DNA of 40,316 nt, taken from NCBI GenBank assembly GCA_015488555.1, contig WFNO01000085.1:1-40316 (forward strand), in the 5' to 3' direction. The position numbers and the translations under genes were made by a program. Numbering within the stretch: the stretch's first letter is position 1; every line of letters starts with the position of its first letter. This DNA comes from Gammaproteobacteria bacterium (GTDB lineage: Bacteria; Pseudomonadota; Gammaproteobacteria; SZUA-140). The notes beneath the pieces are model-generated. The model worked only from the letters and a program-made list of their open reading frames with translations. It had not been told where the DNA came from and did not search any database. Below are positions 23,706 to 32,809 of the stretch, one piece after another.

Positions 23706-23736
23706 CTGTCATCTGTCATCTGTCCTCTGTCTTCTG
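23706..23736 (-). repeat. 7-bp tandem repeat and dispersed 18-nt repeat, copy 2
   Basis: Four 7-bp units (CTGTCAT, CTGTCAT, CTGTCCT, CTGTCTT) are followed by CTG. The stretch 23719-23736 is the exact reverse complement of the 18-mer at 11985-12002. On the minus strand it provides the last codons and stop of tsaB (GQKTEDR). Confidence 0.75.
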
Positions 23737-24401
23737 GCCAACCACCTTGTCGCGCAAATACACCGGCAGGGCGCGGGCGGCGTCCACGGCCCTGCCACTG
23801 CGATAGTACCGTACGCCCAGTTCGGCGATGTCCCGGGCGCGGGGGAAACGCTCGCCCTCGCAGCCCGCGAGGCGCTCGCCCAGGCGCTGGCTCAATTGCG
23901 CGCCGTAACGCACCCAGGCCGTGCCGGCCCCGGTCCATCGCCCGTCCGGCGGCAGGGGTACGGCCTCGGGCGGGCAGACGCACTCCCGGCCCGCGGCTTC
24001 CACGAAACCGTCCCCGCCGGCGCGGTACATCCCCCAATAGACCTCTCCCATGCGGGCATCGAAACCCGCTAGCACCTGTGTCACGCCGCGCTCACGATAC
24101 ATCCCCTGGGCCAGCGCGGCCAGGGAGGAGACGGGCACCACCGGCAGATCGGCACCCAGGGCGATGCCCTGGGCCACGCCGGCGGCGATGCGCAGGCCGG
24201 TGAAGGCGCCGGGGCCGCGCCCGAAGGCCAGGGCGTCCATCTGCGCCAGCTCCAGCGAGGCCTCGGCGAGCAAGGCGTCCAGCATGGGCAGCAAGTGTTC
24301 GGCATGGCGCTGCGGGGCGAGTTCGTAGCGTTCGTACACCTCGCCATCCACCCACAGGGCGGCGGAACAGGCCTCGGTGGCGGTCTCCAGCGCCAGCAGT
24401 C

Positions 24402-24405
<4 letters not shown>
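23716..24405 (-). CDS. tsaB: tRNA threonylcarbamoyladenosine biosynthesis protein TsaB
   Basis: 229 residues from a GTG at 24405 (VRLLALETATEACSAAL), whose GTGA overlaps the dinG stop. The ASKHA-fold signature includes FGRGPGAFTGLRIAAGVAQG and VVPVSSLAALAQ. TsaB scaffolds TsaD and TsaE for the t6A37 modification of ANN-decoding tRNAs. The longer ATG-initiated frame to 24546 overlaps dinG and is unlikely. The C-terminus runs into the repeat element. Confidence 0.94.
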
Positions 24406-26351
<1,946 letters not shown>

Positions 26352-26400
26352 GGGATGGGGAAGCGGAAGGCCAGGGCGGGAGACACGGGGCGCGAGGGCC

Positions 26401-26907
26401 TCAACTGCCGGAGCGGTTGTCCCAGATCTCATCGGTCTCGACGCCGTTCTCCCGGGTCCAGACCAGACGGGCGAGATTCTTGAAGCGGGCCACCGACATG
26501 GCGCCGCGGGAAGCGCGCCGGCTGCGGGAACGGGCCAGGTCGGCCTCGATGTCGGCCCGTTCGGCCTCGTAGATCTCGAAGGGCTCCAGATTCTCGTCCA
26601 TGAGCACCAGCATCACACTGTCCCATTCCTGGTCCAGCTTGAGCTGGCCGATGCGATGGCCCGACTTGCGTTCGTCGAAGATGGCGCGGCCCTTGATCTG
26701 GATGCGCTTGCCCTCGCGCTCGCCCCGGCCGATGGCGTCGTAACCGCCCACCGGCGGATTGCAGATCTCCAGGTCCAGGAGGCGGGCGGCGTCGTACTGG
26801 CAGATCTCGCTGCTCACGCCGGCCAGCGGCTTGCCCGTGGCACGGCGGTAATCCGCCGCCAGGCGCCGCGCCTCGGCGATGAGCTTGTCCACGGAATACA
26901 CGCTCAC
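26401..26907 (-). CDS. Unknown protein with possible PD-(D/E)xK nuclease-like core
   Basis: 168 residues. I do not recognise a named family with certainty. The middle reads GYDAIGRGEREGKRIQIKGR, then GQLKLDQEWDSVMLVLMD and FEIYEA. A conserved-looking Asp, then Q-x-K on a strand, then further strands resemble a restriction-endonuclease-like core (D...QxK). The C-terminus is basic (SRSRRASRG) and could bind DNA. It lies 49 nt upstream of the helicase start and 37 nt downstream of the HD gene, in the same run. The nuclease idea is inference from motif spacing only. Confidence 0.65.
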   Translation of the reverse strand: MSVYSVDKLIAEARRLAADYRRATGKPLAGVSSEICQYDAARLLDLEICNPPVGGYDAIGRGEREGKRIQIKGRAIFDERKSGHRIGQLKLDQEWDSVMLVLMDENLEPFEIYEAERADIEADLARSRSRRASRGAMSVARFKNLARLVWTRENGVETDEIWDNRSGS

Positions 26908-26944
26908 CGCAACACCGCCTCTGGGACCGTGAGGTTCATGGCGG

Positions 26945-27523
26945 CTATTCTAGCAGAACTCCGTTTTCGGAGAGCAGCTTGCGCAGCAGGCGCCGCAGCA
27001 CCGGTTCGCCGGGATGCAAGGTGGCGAGCCAGGAACGGGCCCGGGGAGACAGGCGCTTCAGCCCCCAGCGACAGCGGCGCAGGGTCTCGGCCTCGCCCTC
27101 GCGGGCATAATAGTGGGGCAGGTTGACGTCGAAATAGGAAAGACTGTCGGCGTCCTTCAAGAGATCGGCGCGGGGGTCGCCGCCCACCTCGTGGCGCTCC
27201 ACCAGCCGGCAGGCTTCCTCGACCGCCGCCGCGTCCACACCACAGTCTTCCAGGATCTCCCGCAACAGCCGCGCGCCGCGCCGGGCATGGGCGGCCTTGA
27301 AGCTGTCGTAGTCGTCGAAGTCCTCGCGCCGGTAGCGGTCCGGCGTGGCCCGTTCGATGTCGTGGGCGAGGGCCGCCAGCCGCAGGGCACTGTCGGCCCC
27401 GGGTTCCAGGCGCAACAGCCAGGCCAGGGTGTTGTCGGCATGCACCGGATCCTCGGGCACCTGGGAGCGGGCGATGAAGGCCCGGATCCTGGCCTCGGCA
27501 CAGTGGTAGGCGCTGTCAGCCAT
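26945..27523 (-). CDS. HD-domain phosphohydrolase (DUF4202-like), candidate solute-pathway phosphatase
   Basis: 192 residues. The metal-binding HD pattern is complete: H28 (DPVHAD), H54-D55 (LAHDIER), H111 (ERHEVGG) and D124/D126 (LLKDADSLSYFD). Length and the EDP...H...L.RL.P..S..L.LAA.AH layout recall DUF4202, which I associate with HD folds; the family name is less sure than the motif. The start overlaps the end of the IPCT/DIPPS gene by 8 nt, so the two are translated together. From that context I infer a phosphatase acting on an inositol-phosphate intermediate, but a nucleotide substrate is equally typical of HD enzymes. Confidence 0.8.
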   Translation of the reverse strand: MADSAYHCAEARIRAFIARSQVPEDPVHADNTLAWLLRLEPGADSALRLAALAHDIERATPDRYRREDFDDYDSFKAAHARRGARLLREILEDCGVDAAAVEEACRLVERHEVGGDPRADLLKDADSLSYFDVNLPHYYAREGEAETLRRCRWGLKRLSPRARSWLATLHPGEPVLRRLLRKLLSENGVLLE

Positions 27524-28868
27524 GGCGCAGGAGCAGGATGCGGCGCAACACCTCGGCGTTCATGACCGCGGCGATGAGCACCAGGGCCGGCCACACGAGG
27601 TGGGTGAGCGCGGCGAGGAAGACCACGAACACGCGCACGTCACGCCCCAGGCGCAGGCCGGCCTTGCCCCCGGCCTCGATGCGCCGCTGCATGAGGCGGT
27701 CGTACTTGTCCGCGGTGTAACTCAACATGAAGGATCCGATGATGGCCATGAAACCGATGAACAACACCCAACCCGCATCGCCCTCTCCCGCCAGTCCTGC
27801 CCCTCGATGTTCCCACTCGTGCCCCAACTCGTGCCACAGGAGCCCGAACAGCAACAAGGCATCGGCATAGCGGTCCAGCACCGCGTCGAACCAGCCGCCG
27901 TAGTCGGAACCCTGATACTTGAGCCGGGCCACTTCGCCGTCGCAGCCGTCGATCACCGAGGCCGCCTGGGCCAGGATCCCGCCCAGCAGCAGGGCCCAAT
28001 AGCCGCCGGCCATGAACAGCCCCGCGGCCAGCACGGACAGGAAAAAGGAGAACAGGGAAATCTGGTTGGGCGTCACCGGCCACGCCACCAGGTGCCGGGT
28101 GATGCGGATGGACAGGGGGCGGTTGAGGTGGCGCGATACCGGACCGTCGTTGACCTTGTCCCGCAGGCGCGCCAGCAAGGCGGCCTCGGCACGGGCCAGT
28201 GCAGCCTCGTCGTCCACGTCGCACCAGAAAAGCCCGCCCACGTCCACCGCCAGGGCGCGCCCGGCGGCGGCCATGTGCCGCACGGCGGCGGACAGGGTGG
28301 TGTCCTCGGCCGCGCGCACCGCAGCGAACAGGGCCGGACTGCAGAGAAAGACGCCGGTGTCGTATCCGTCGTATTCGGCCAGCCCCTTGCCGATGGCGGC
28401 GATGTGCCCGTCCGCGCGGCGCACCCGGGTGACGTCCTCCAGATCCACCAGTGGATTGTCCAGGTAGCCGTCCACGGCCAGCAACAGGCCGTCCTCGGGC
28501 AGTTCCGCCTCCAACAGGCGCCGGGCCAGGGCCGGCTCGAACAGGTGGTCGGCCATCAACAGCAGAAAGGGCTCGTCGATGAGCCCTTCTGCCGCCAGGA
28601 TGGAATGGCCGTTCTCCGTACTGTCCCAGTGGGGGTTGACCGCGGTGGTGATGGACACCCGCAACCGGCGCGCCAGATCGTGCAGGAACTCGCTGACGGC
28701 CTCGCCGGCATGCCCCGTCACCACCACGAACTCGCGAGCACCGGCTTCCCGTGCAGAACGGATACACCGCTCGATGAGCGGCACCCCCAAGAGGGGCAGC
28801 AGGGGCTTGCTCTCAGCCCGTGGCCGCAGCCGTGTGCCGCCGCCCGCGGCCAGTACCAGGCACTTCAT
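27516..28868 (-). CDS. Bifunctional CTP:inositol-1-phosphate cytidylyltransferase / CDP-inositol:inositol-1-phosphate transferase (IPCT/DIPPS-type)
   Basis: 450 residues. Residues 1 to about 235 are a sugar-phosphate nucleotidyltransferase: [11 protein letters not shown] (6-16), K21, [12 protein letters not shown] and LMADHLFEP with metal-binding D107. Residues about 255-450 are a multi-pass CDP-alcohol phosphotransferase with the full motif DGx2ARx8Gx3Dx3D (D310, G311, A314, R315, G324, D328, D332). This fusion, next to inositol-phosphate synthase, matches the enzyme that activates inositol-1-phosphate with CTP and condenses CDP-inositol with a second inositol-1-phosphate. The product would be phosphorylated di-myo-inositol-phosphate, a thermo/osmoprotectant precursor. 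An inositol-lipid or other phosphoalcohol product is the main alternative. It overlaps ino1 by 56 nt and the HD gene by 8 nt. Confidence 0.82.
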   Translation of the reverse strand: MKCLVLAAGGGTRLRPRAESKPLLPLLGVPLIERCIRSAREAGAREFVVVTGHAGEAVSEFLHDLARRLRVSITTAVNPHWDSTENGHSILAAEGLIDEPFLLLMADHLFEPALARRLLEAELPEDGLLLAVDGYLDNPLVDLEDVTRVRRADGHIAAIGKGLAEYDGYDTGVFLCSPALFAAVRAAEDTTLSAAVRHMAAAGRALAVDVGGLFWCDVDDEAALARAEAALLARLRDKVNDGPVSRHLNRPLSIRITRHLVAWPVTPNQISLFSFFLSVLAAGLFMAGGYWALLLGGILAQAASVIDGCDGEVARLKYQGSDYGGWFDAVLDRYADALLLFGLLWHELGHEWEHRGAGLAGEGDAGWVLFIGFMAIIGSFMLSYTADKYDRLMQRRIEAGGKAGLRLGRDVRVFVVFLAALTHLVWPALVLIAAVMNAEVLRRILLLRHG

Positions 28869-29979
28869 GCATCTCTCCCAGCTTGCCCTCGATGAAGGCC
28901 TCGGTCATGCGATAGGCCTCGTCGTCCGTGTACTGGCGGGGCGGATGCTTGCACAGATAGGCCGAAGGGGCATAGAGCACGCCGCCGATGCCGCGATCCA
29001 GAGCGAGACGCGCCAGGCGGATGGAGTCGATGGCCACACCGGCGGAATTGGGAGAGTCCTCCACCGACAGGCGCAGCTCCAGGTTCATGGGGACGTCGCC
29101 GAACAGCTTGCCCTCCATGCGGATGAAACACAGCTTGTTGTCGTTCTGCCAGGGCACGTAGTCGCTGGGCCCCACATGGATGTTTTCATCGTCCAACCGT
29201 TCGGCGGCCACCGCCTGCACGGCCTCGGTCTTGGACTCTTTCTTGGAAGCCAAGCGGGCCCGGTTGAGCATGTTGAGGAAATCGGTGTTGCCGCCGGTGT
29301 TGAGCTGGTAGGTGCGTTCCAGCTTGACCCCGCGCTTGGCGAACAGGTCGGTGAGCGTGCGGTGGGTGATGGTGGCCCCCACCTGCGCCTTGATGTCGTC
29401 ACCGATGATGGGAATGTTCTTCTCTTCGAAACGCCGCGCCCAGGCGGGATCGGAGGCGATGAACACCGGAATGTTGTTGACGAAGGCCACGCCCGCCTCC
29501 AGGGCGCACTCGGCGTAGAAACGGGTGGCTTCCTCGGACCCCACGGGGAGATAGTTCATGAGCACTTCGGTGCGGGTCTCCTTGAGCACGCGCACGATGT
29601 CCTCCCTGCTGGGCTCGGGCTCGTCGGCCAGGACGAAGGTGCGATCCTCCGGATAGTCCTTCATGTGCTCGGAGAAGCCGTCCAGGATGCGCCCCATGCG
29701 CACCTTCACCCCCGTCTCCGGGATGTCGGGGCAGAACACCGTGGTGCAGTTGGGCTTGGCGAAGATGGCGCGGGCCACGTCCTGCCCCACCTTGCGCTTG
29801 TCGATGTCCCAGGCGGCCACCACCTCGATGTCGGAGGGTTTGTAACCACCGATGACACCGTGCATGAGGCCGATGGCCTCGGATGGATCCTTGTCTTTGT
29901 AGTAGTGGATTCCCTGGATGAGGGAGCTGGCACAGTTGCCCATGCCGACGATGGCAATCCTGATATTGCTCATATCCAT
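28813..29979 (-). CDS. ino1: myo-inositol-1-phosphate synthase
   Basis: 388 residues, the size of archaeal and bacterial MIPS. The N-terminal NAD-binding fold is [18 protein letters not shown]. Later family blocks are [42 protein letters not shown] and [25 protein letters not shown], the last carrying active-site residues. It converts glucose-6-phosphate to L-myo-inositol-1-phosphate, the substrate of the next enzyme. GCGAGG precedes the ATG. The last ~18 codons, rich in Arg/Gly/Ala, lie in the 56-nt overlap with the IPCT/DIPPS gene. It is the first gene of the ten-gene minus-strand run. Confidence 0.93.
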   Translation of the reverse strand: MDMSNIRIAIVGMGNCASSLIQGIHYYKDKDPSEAIGLMHGVIGGYKPSDIEVVAAWDIDKRKVGQDVARAIFAKPNCTTVFCPDIPETGVKVRMGRILDGFSEHMKDYPEDRTFVLADEPEPSREDIVRVLKETRTEVLMNYLPVGSEEATRFYAECALEAGVAFVNNIPVFIASDPAWARRFEEKNIPIIGDDIKAQVGATITHRTLTDLFAKRGVKLERTYQLNTGGNTDFLNMLNRARLASKKESKTEAVQAVAAERLDDENIHVGPSDYVPWQNDNKLCFIRMEGKLFGDVPMNLELRLSVEDSPNSAGVAIDSIRLARLALDRGIGGVLYAPSAYLCKHPPRQYTDDEAYRMTEAFIEGKLGEMHEVPGTGRGRRHTAAATG

Positions 29980-30283
29980 TTATACCTCGCTTGGTTGCAG
30001 GGGGACATTCCCCGTGAATGGAAACAAACAAATATCAAAGATAGCTCTTTGTTTTGTTTTGATTTTTCCCAGAAAATGGGCGGGCACATTGTAGCCGAAC
30101 ATCTATAATTTAGGAATCCCCCCCGATGCTTTCAAGGGGCTTTGCGGAATTCAAAAAAACCGCACTGTCTTGCACGTGAAAATTGAGTTTTCCACGCTTA
30201 AGTGTTAAAATTTTGACGCATGGACGGCCTCGCAAAGCAAGGATGAATTTTCCCTCTATTCAAATAGATAAAGCAGGATTCAA
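29980..30283. other. Divergent intergenic region between ino1 and the PEP-CTERM gene
   Basis: 304 nt, AT-richer than its surroundings, with no credible gene. It must hold the promoter of the minus-strand ino1 run; a weak TACAAT-like -10 on the minus strand lies near 30090. The plus-strand promoter at 30183-30211 is clearer. An 8-bp inverted repeat, GCTTTGCG (30139-30146) and CGCAAAGC (30231-30238), brackets that promoter. An A/T-rich tract with CAAAG / CTTTG pairing lies near 30034-30052 in the ino1 leader. Confidence 0.6.
30183..30211 (+). promoter_or_regulatory. Sigma-70-type promoter for the PEP-CTERM gene
   Basis: TTGAGT (30183-30188), a 17-bp spacer and TAAAAT (30206-30211) predict a start near 30218 and a leader of about 66 nt before the ATG at 30284. 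No GG-N10-GC sigma-54 site was found here. Confidence 0.55.
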
Positions 30284-31144
30284 ATGAACGGCCCGAAATT
30301 CCACATCGCGTTTTGCGGACTTCTCCTCATGATGCCTGCCCTGGCATCCGCCGGACCCATCGCCACCTATCTGGATGGGATCGGCGTCACGGCCCCACCC
30401 ACCGCCAACGACCCGGCGTCCTGGGTACCCGATCCGGGTTATGGAGGGGCCTATCTGATCGAGGACGCCGTAGGCAGCGGCGGATACCTGGGCCCTGGCT
30501 ACGGCGGCCAGCCCTATGATCTCGAGGCGCTCTACGTGGAGCGTGTGGGCGATCGCTATCTCATCACCGGTATCTCCGGTGCTCCTCAGGTAGGGGCCCC
30601 CGGAGATCCGCCGCCGCTCAGTGATCCCTCGGCCAGGGAATACGGGATCGGCGATTTCTTCGTCGGCGTCATGAACGGTTCCAGCCTGGATCCCCTGTTC
30701 GCCATCGAAATGGACGGCTACACCTATGGCATCGATGGCAACGGCTATACCGTCTCCCAGGACCCCGCCAATCCGCGCGGCGCCATCGTCACGGACATGG
30801 GCACCCGCAACGGTTTGCCTGACTGGGGTGGCGTCTCCGACCCCGTACAGATCGATGGCGCTTCGGGCACGGTGGTGGGCTACGCCACCATGAACTACGA
30901 ATACCTCAATCCCTTGCACACCGGTTTCCAGGCCAGCATCGACGCCGTCTTGTTCGAAACGCTCTTGGGCGGCGCCGATACCTTCATCGTCCATTGGAGC
31001 GAAGCCTGCGGCAACGACTTCCTCCGCCTGGAGGCCACCCTCACCCGGGTACCCGAACCCGGCGCACTCGTCCTGTGGGCCGGCGGCCTGGGGTTGCTGC
31101 TCCTGCAACAGGCTGCAATGCGCCGGCGCCGCTCGGCCATCTGA
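30284..31144 (+). CDS. PEP-CTERM sorting-signal protein
   Basis: 286 residues. A signal peptide (about 1-24, ending ALASAG) and a C-terminal PEP-CTERM tripartite signal are visible: VPEPGALVLWAGG, a hydrophobic helix GLGLLLL, then the basic RRRRSAI. Such proteins are exported and processed by exosortase, usually in extracellular-polysaccharide-producing bacteria. No exosortase gene is in the window. The mature part is Gly/Pro/Asp/Tyr-rich with no named domain; it contains DLEALYVERVGDRYLITGIS and a Cys near the end. A clear terminator follows. Confidence 0.9.
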   Translation: MNGPKFHIAFCGLLLMMPALASAGPIATYLDGIGVTAPPTANDPASWVPDPGYGGAYLIEDAVGSGGYLGPGYGGQPYDLEALYVERVGDRYLITGISGAPQVGAPGDPPPLSDPSAREYGIGDFFVGVMNGSSLDPLFAIEMDGYTYGIDGNGYTVSQDPANPRGAIVTDMGTRNGLPDWGGVSDPVQIDGASGTVVGYATMNYEYLNPLHTGFQASIDAVLFETLLGGADTFIVHWSEACGNDFLRLEATLTRVPEPGALVLWAGGLGLLLLQQAAMRRRRSAI

Positions 31145-31172
31145 AACAACGGCAGCGGCATAATCCCTCCAT

Positions 31173-31198
31173 GCGGGTCCCCTGGACCCGCTTTTTTT
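31173..31198 (+). terminator. Intrinsic terminator after the PEP-CTERM gene
   Basis: GCGGGTCC (31173-31180) pairs with GGACCCGC (31184-31191) around a 3-nt loop and is followed by T7. The next gene starts within 30 nt, so that gene needs its own promoter or tolerates readthrough. Confidence 0.92.
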
Positions 31199-31225
31199 GC
31201 CTGCCCGATGCGCTATGCTGAAGGC

Positions 31226-32806
31226 ATGGGCAGCGGCGAGACATTCTCCATCCAGGCCTTGTTGCGCCCGGAGGTCTACGACCATCCGGTGTCACGTCTC
31301 ACCGTGGTGGAGACCCACGTCTCCTGGGTGATCCTCACCGGTGACTACGCCTACAAGATCAAGAAACCCGTCGATCTGGGTTTCCTGAACTTCTCCACCC
31401 TGGAGAAGCGGCGCTTCTACTGCGAAGAGGAATTGCGTCTCAACCGGCGGCTGGCACCACAGCTCTATCTGACCGTGATCGCCGTCACCGGAGACCCCCG
31501 TCACCCGTGCCTGGGCGGCCGGGGGCCGGCCCTCGAATACGCCGTCAAGATGCGCCAGTTCGACCCCGCCCAACAATTCGACCACTTGCTGGAAAACGGC
31601 CGGTTGCCGGTAGAGGACATCGATCGCGTGGCGCGCCGGGTATCCGTGTTCCACGATCAGGCCGCCGTGGCTACCGCGGACACCCCTTTCGGCAGTCCCA
31701 CGGCGGTGTGGCGGCCGGTGGCGGAGAACCACGAACAGATCCGGCCGTTACTGGAAGATGCGGCCGTGGTCACCCGTCTCGACGCCCTGCAGGACTGGTT
31801 CGAGAACCAGCGCCGCAGACTTGCGGAATCCTTCCAGCGGCGCAAGGAGCAGGGATTCGTCCGGGAATGCCACGGCGATCTGCACCTGGCCAACATCGCC
31901 CGATTCGAAGGCGAGGTCGTGATCTTCGATTGCCTGGAATTCAACGAAGATCTGCGCTGGATCGATGTCATCAGCGACGTGGCATTCCTGGTGATGGATC
32001 TGGAGAGCCGCGACCAGCGTTCCCTGGCCTTTCGTTTCCTCGACGATTACCTCCGGCACCGCAGTGACTACGAAGGCCTGAGCCTGCTGCCATATTATCT
32101 GGCCTACCGGGCCATGGTACGCGCCAAGGTGGCGCTCATCCGCAGCCATCAGCACGGCGCGGGGGCTGCGGTGCGGACAGCCGCGCAGGCGGAATTCCGC
32201 CGCTATCTGGAGCTGGCCGAGAGCTATACCCGCCCCCGGCAGGCGGCGCTGATCATCACCCACGGCCTGTCCGGATCGGGCAAGACCACCCTCACCCAGC
32301 TCCTGCTGGAAGGCCTGGGCGCCATCCGCGTCCGTTCCGACGTGGAACGCAAGCGTCTCTTCGGCCTGGACGAGACGGCCCGCGCAGCGGCGGCACCCGG
32401 CGAGGCACTCTATCACCCCGCGGCCAGCGAGCGCACCTACCGGCGCCTGGCCGAACTCGCCGCGCTCATCGTCGAGGCGGGATTCCCGGTGATCGTGGAC
32501 GCCACCTTCCTGAAGCGGGACCAGCGCGAGGCTTTTCAGGCGCTGGCGAAGCGGCTCGGCGTGCCCTTCTTGATCCTGCACTGCCATGCCCCCCTCCCGC
32601 TGCTGTGCCGCTGGATCAGCGAGCGCCAGGCCGCCGGCACGGACGCCTCGGACGCCGATCTGGCGGTGCTGGAGCACCAGATCGCCACTCAGGAACCCCT
32701 GCTACCCGCCGAGCGCGCCTGCACCCTGGACCTCGACACCGCACGCAGCGTCACTGCCGCGGACCTGTGCCGGCGGGTCCGGGACGCCCTGGCCGGCGGC
32801 CCCTGA
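31226..32806 (+). CDS. Fusion of APH-like kinase and P-loop ATP-binding (AAA_33) domain
   Basis: 526 residues from the ATG at 31226; an ATG at 31208 is possible. The N-terminal part (to about 340) is a protein-kinase-like phosphotransferase: DYAYKIKKPVDLGFLNFS (ATP-binding Lys), then the catalytic loop ECHGDLHLANIARF and FDCLEFNEDLRWIDV. The C-terminal part has Walker A HGLSGSGKTTLTQ and resembles gluconate/adenylylsulfate-type kinases. This two-domain family is widespread but uncharacterised; it is often annotated as aminoglycoside phosphotransferase, though resistance is unproven. It converges on the DUF4105 gene with a 3-nt gap. Confidence 0.88.
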   Translation: MGSGETFSIQALLRPEVYDHPVSRLTVVETHVSWVILTGDYAYKIKKPVDLGFLNFSTLEKRRFYCEEELRLNRRLAPQLYLTVIAVTGDPRHPCLGGRGPALEYAVKMRQFDPAQQFDHLLENGRLPVEDIDRVARRVSVFHDQAAVATADTPFGSPTAVWRPVAENHEQIRPLLEDAAVVTRLDALQDWFENQRRRLAESFQRRKEQGFVRECHGDLHLANIARFEGEVVIFDCLEFNEDLRWIDVISDVAFLVMDLESRDQRSLAFRFLDDYLRHRSDYEGLSLLPYYLAYRAMVRAKVALIRSHQHGAGAAVRTAAQAEFRRYLELAESYTRPRQAALIITHGLSGSGKTTLTQLLLEGLGAIRVRSDVERKRLFGLDETARAAAAPGEALYHPAASERTYRRLAELAALIVEAGFPVIVDATFLKRDQREAFQALAKRLGVPFLILHCHAPLPLLCRWISERQAAGTDASDADLAVLEHQIATQEPLLPAERACTLDLDTARSVTAADLCRRVRDALAGGP

Positions 32807-32809
32807 TCC

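Noticed and set aside
28579-30108. 509-codon plus-strand frame opposite ino1 and the IPCT/DIPPS gene
   Set aside because: It is an antisense shadow of two well-recognised enzyme genes.
30215-30240. Possible sigma-54 site before the PEP-CTERM gene
   Set aside because: Candidate GG and GC pairs are spaced 8 or 9 nt, not 10, and the -24/-12 context does not match. The sigma-70-like promoter upstream fits better.
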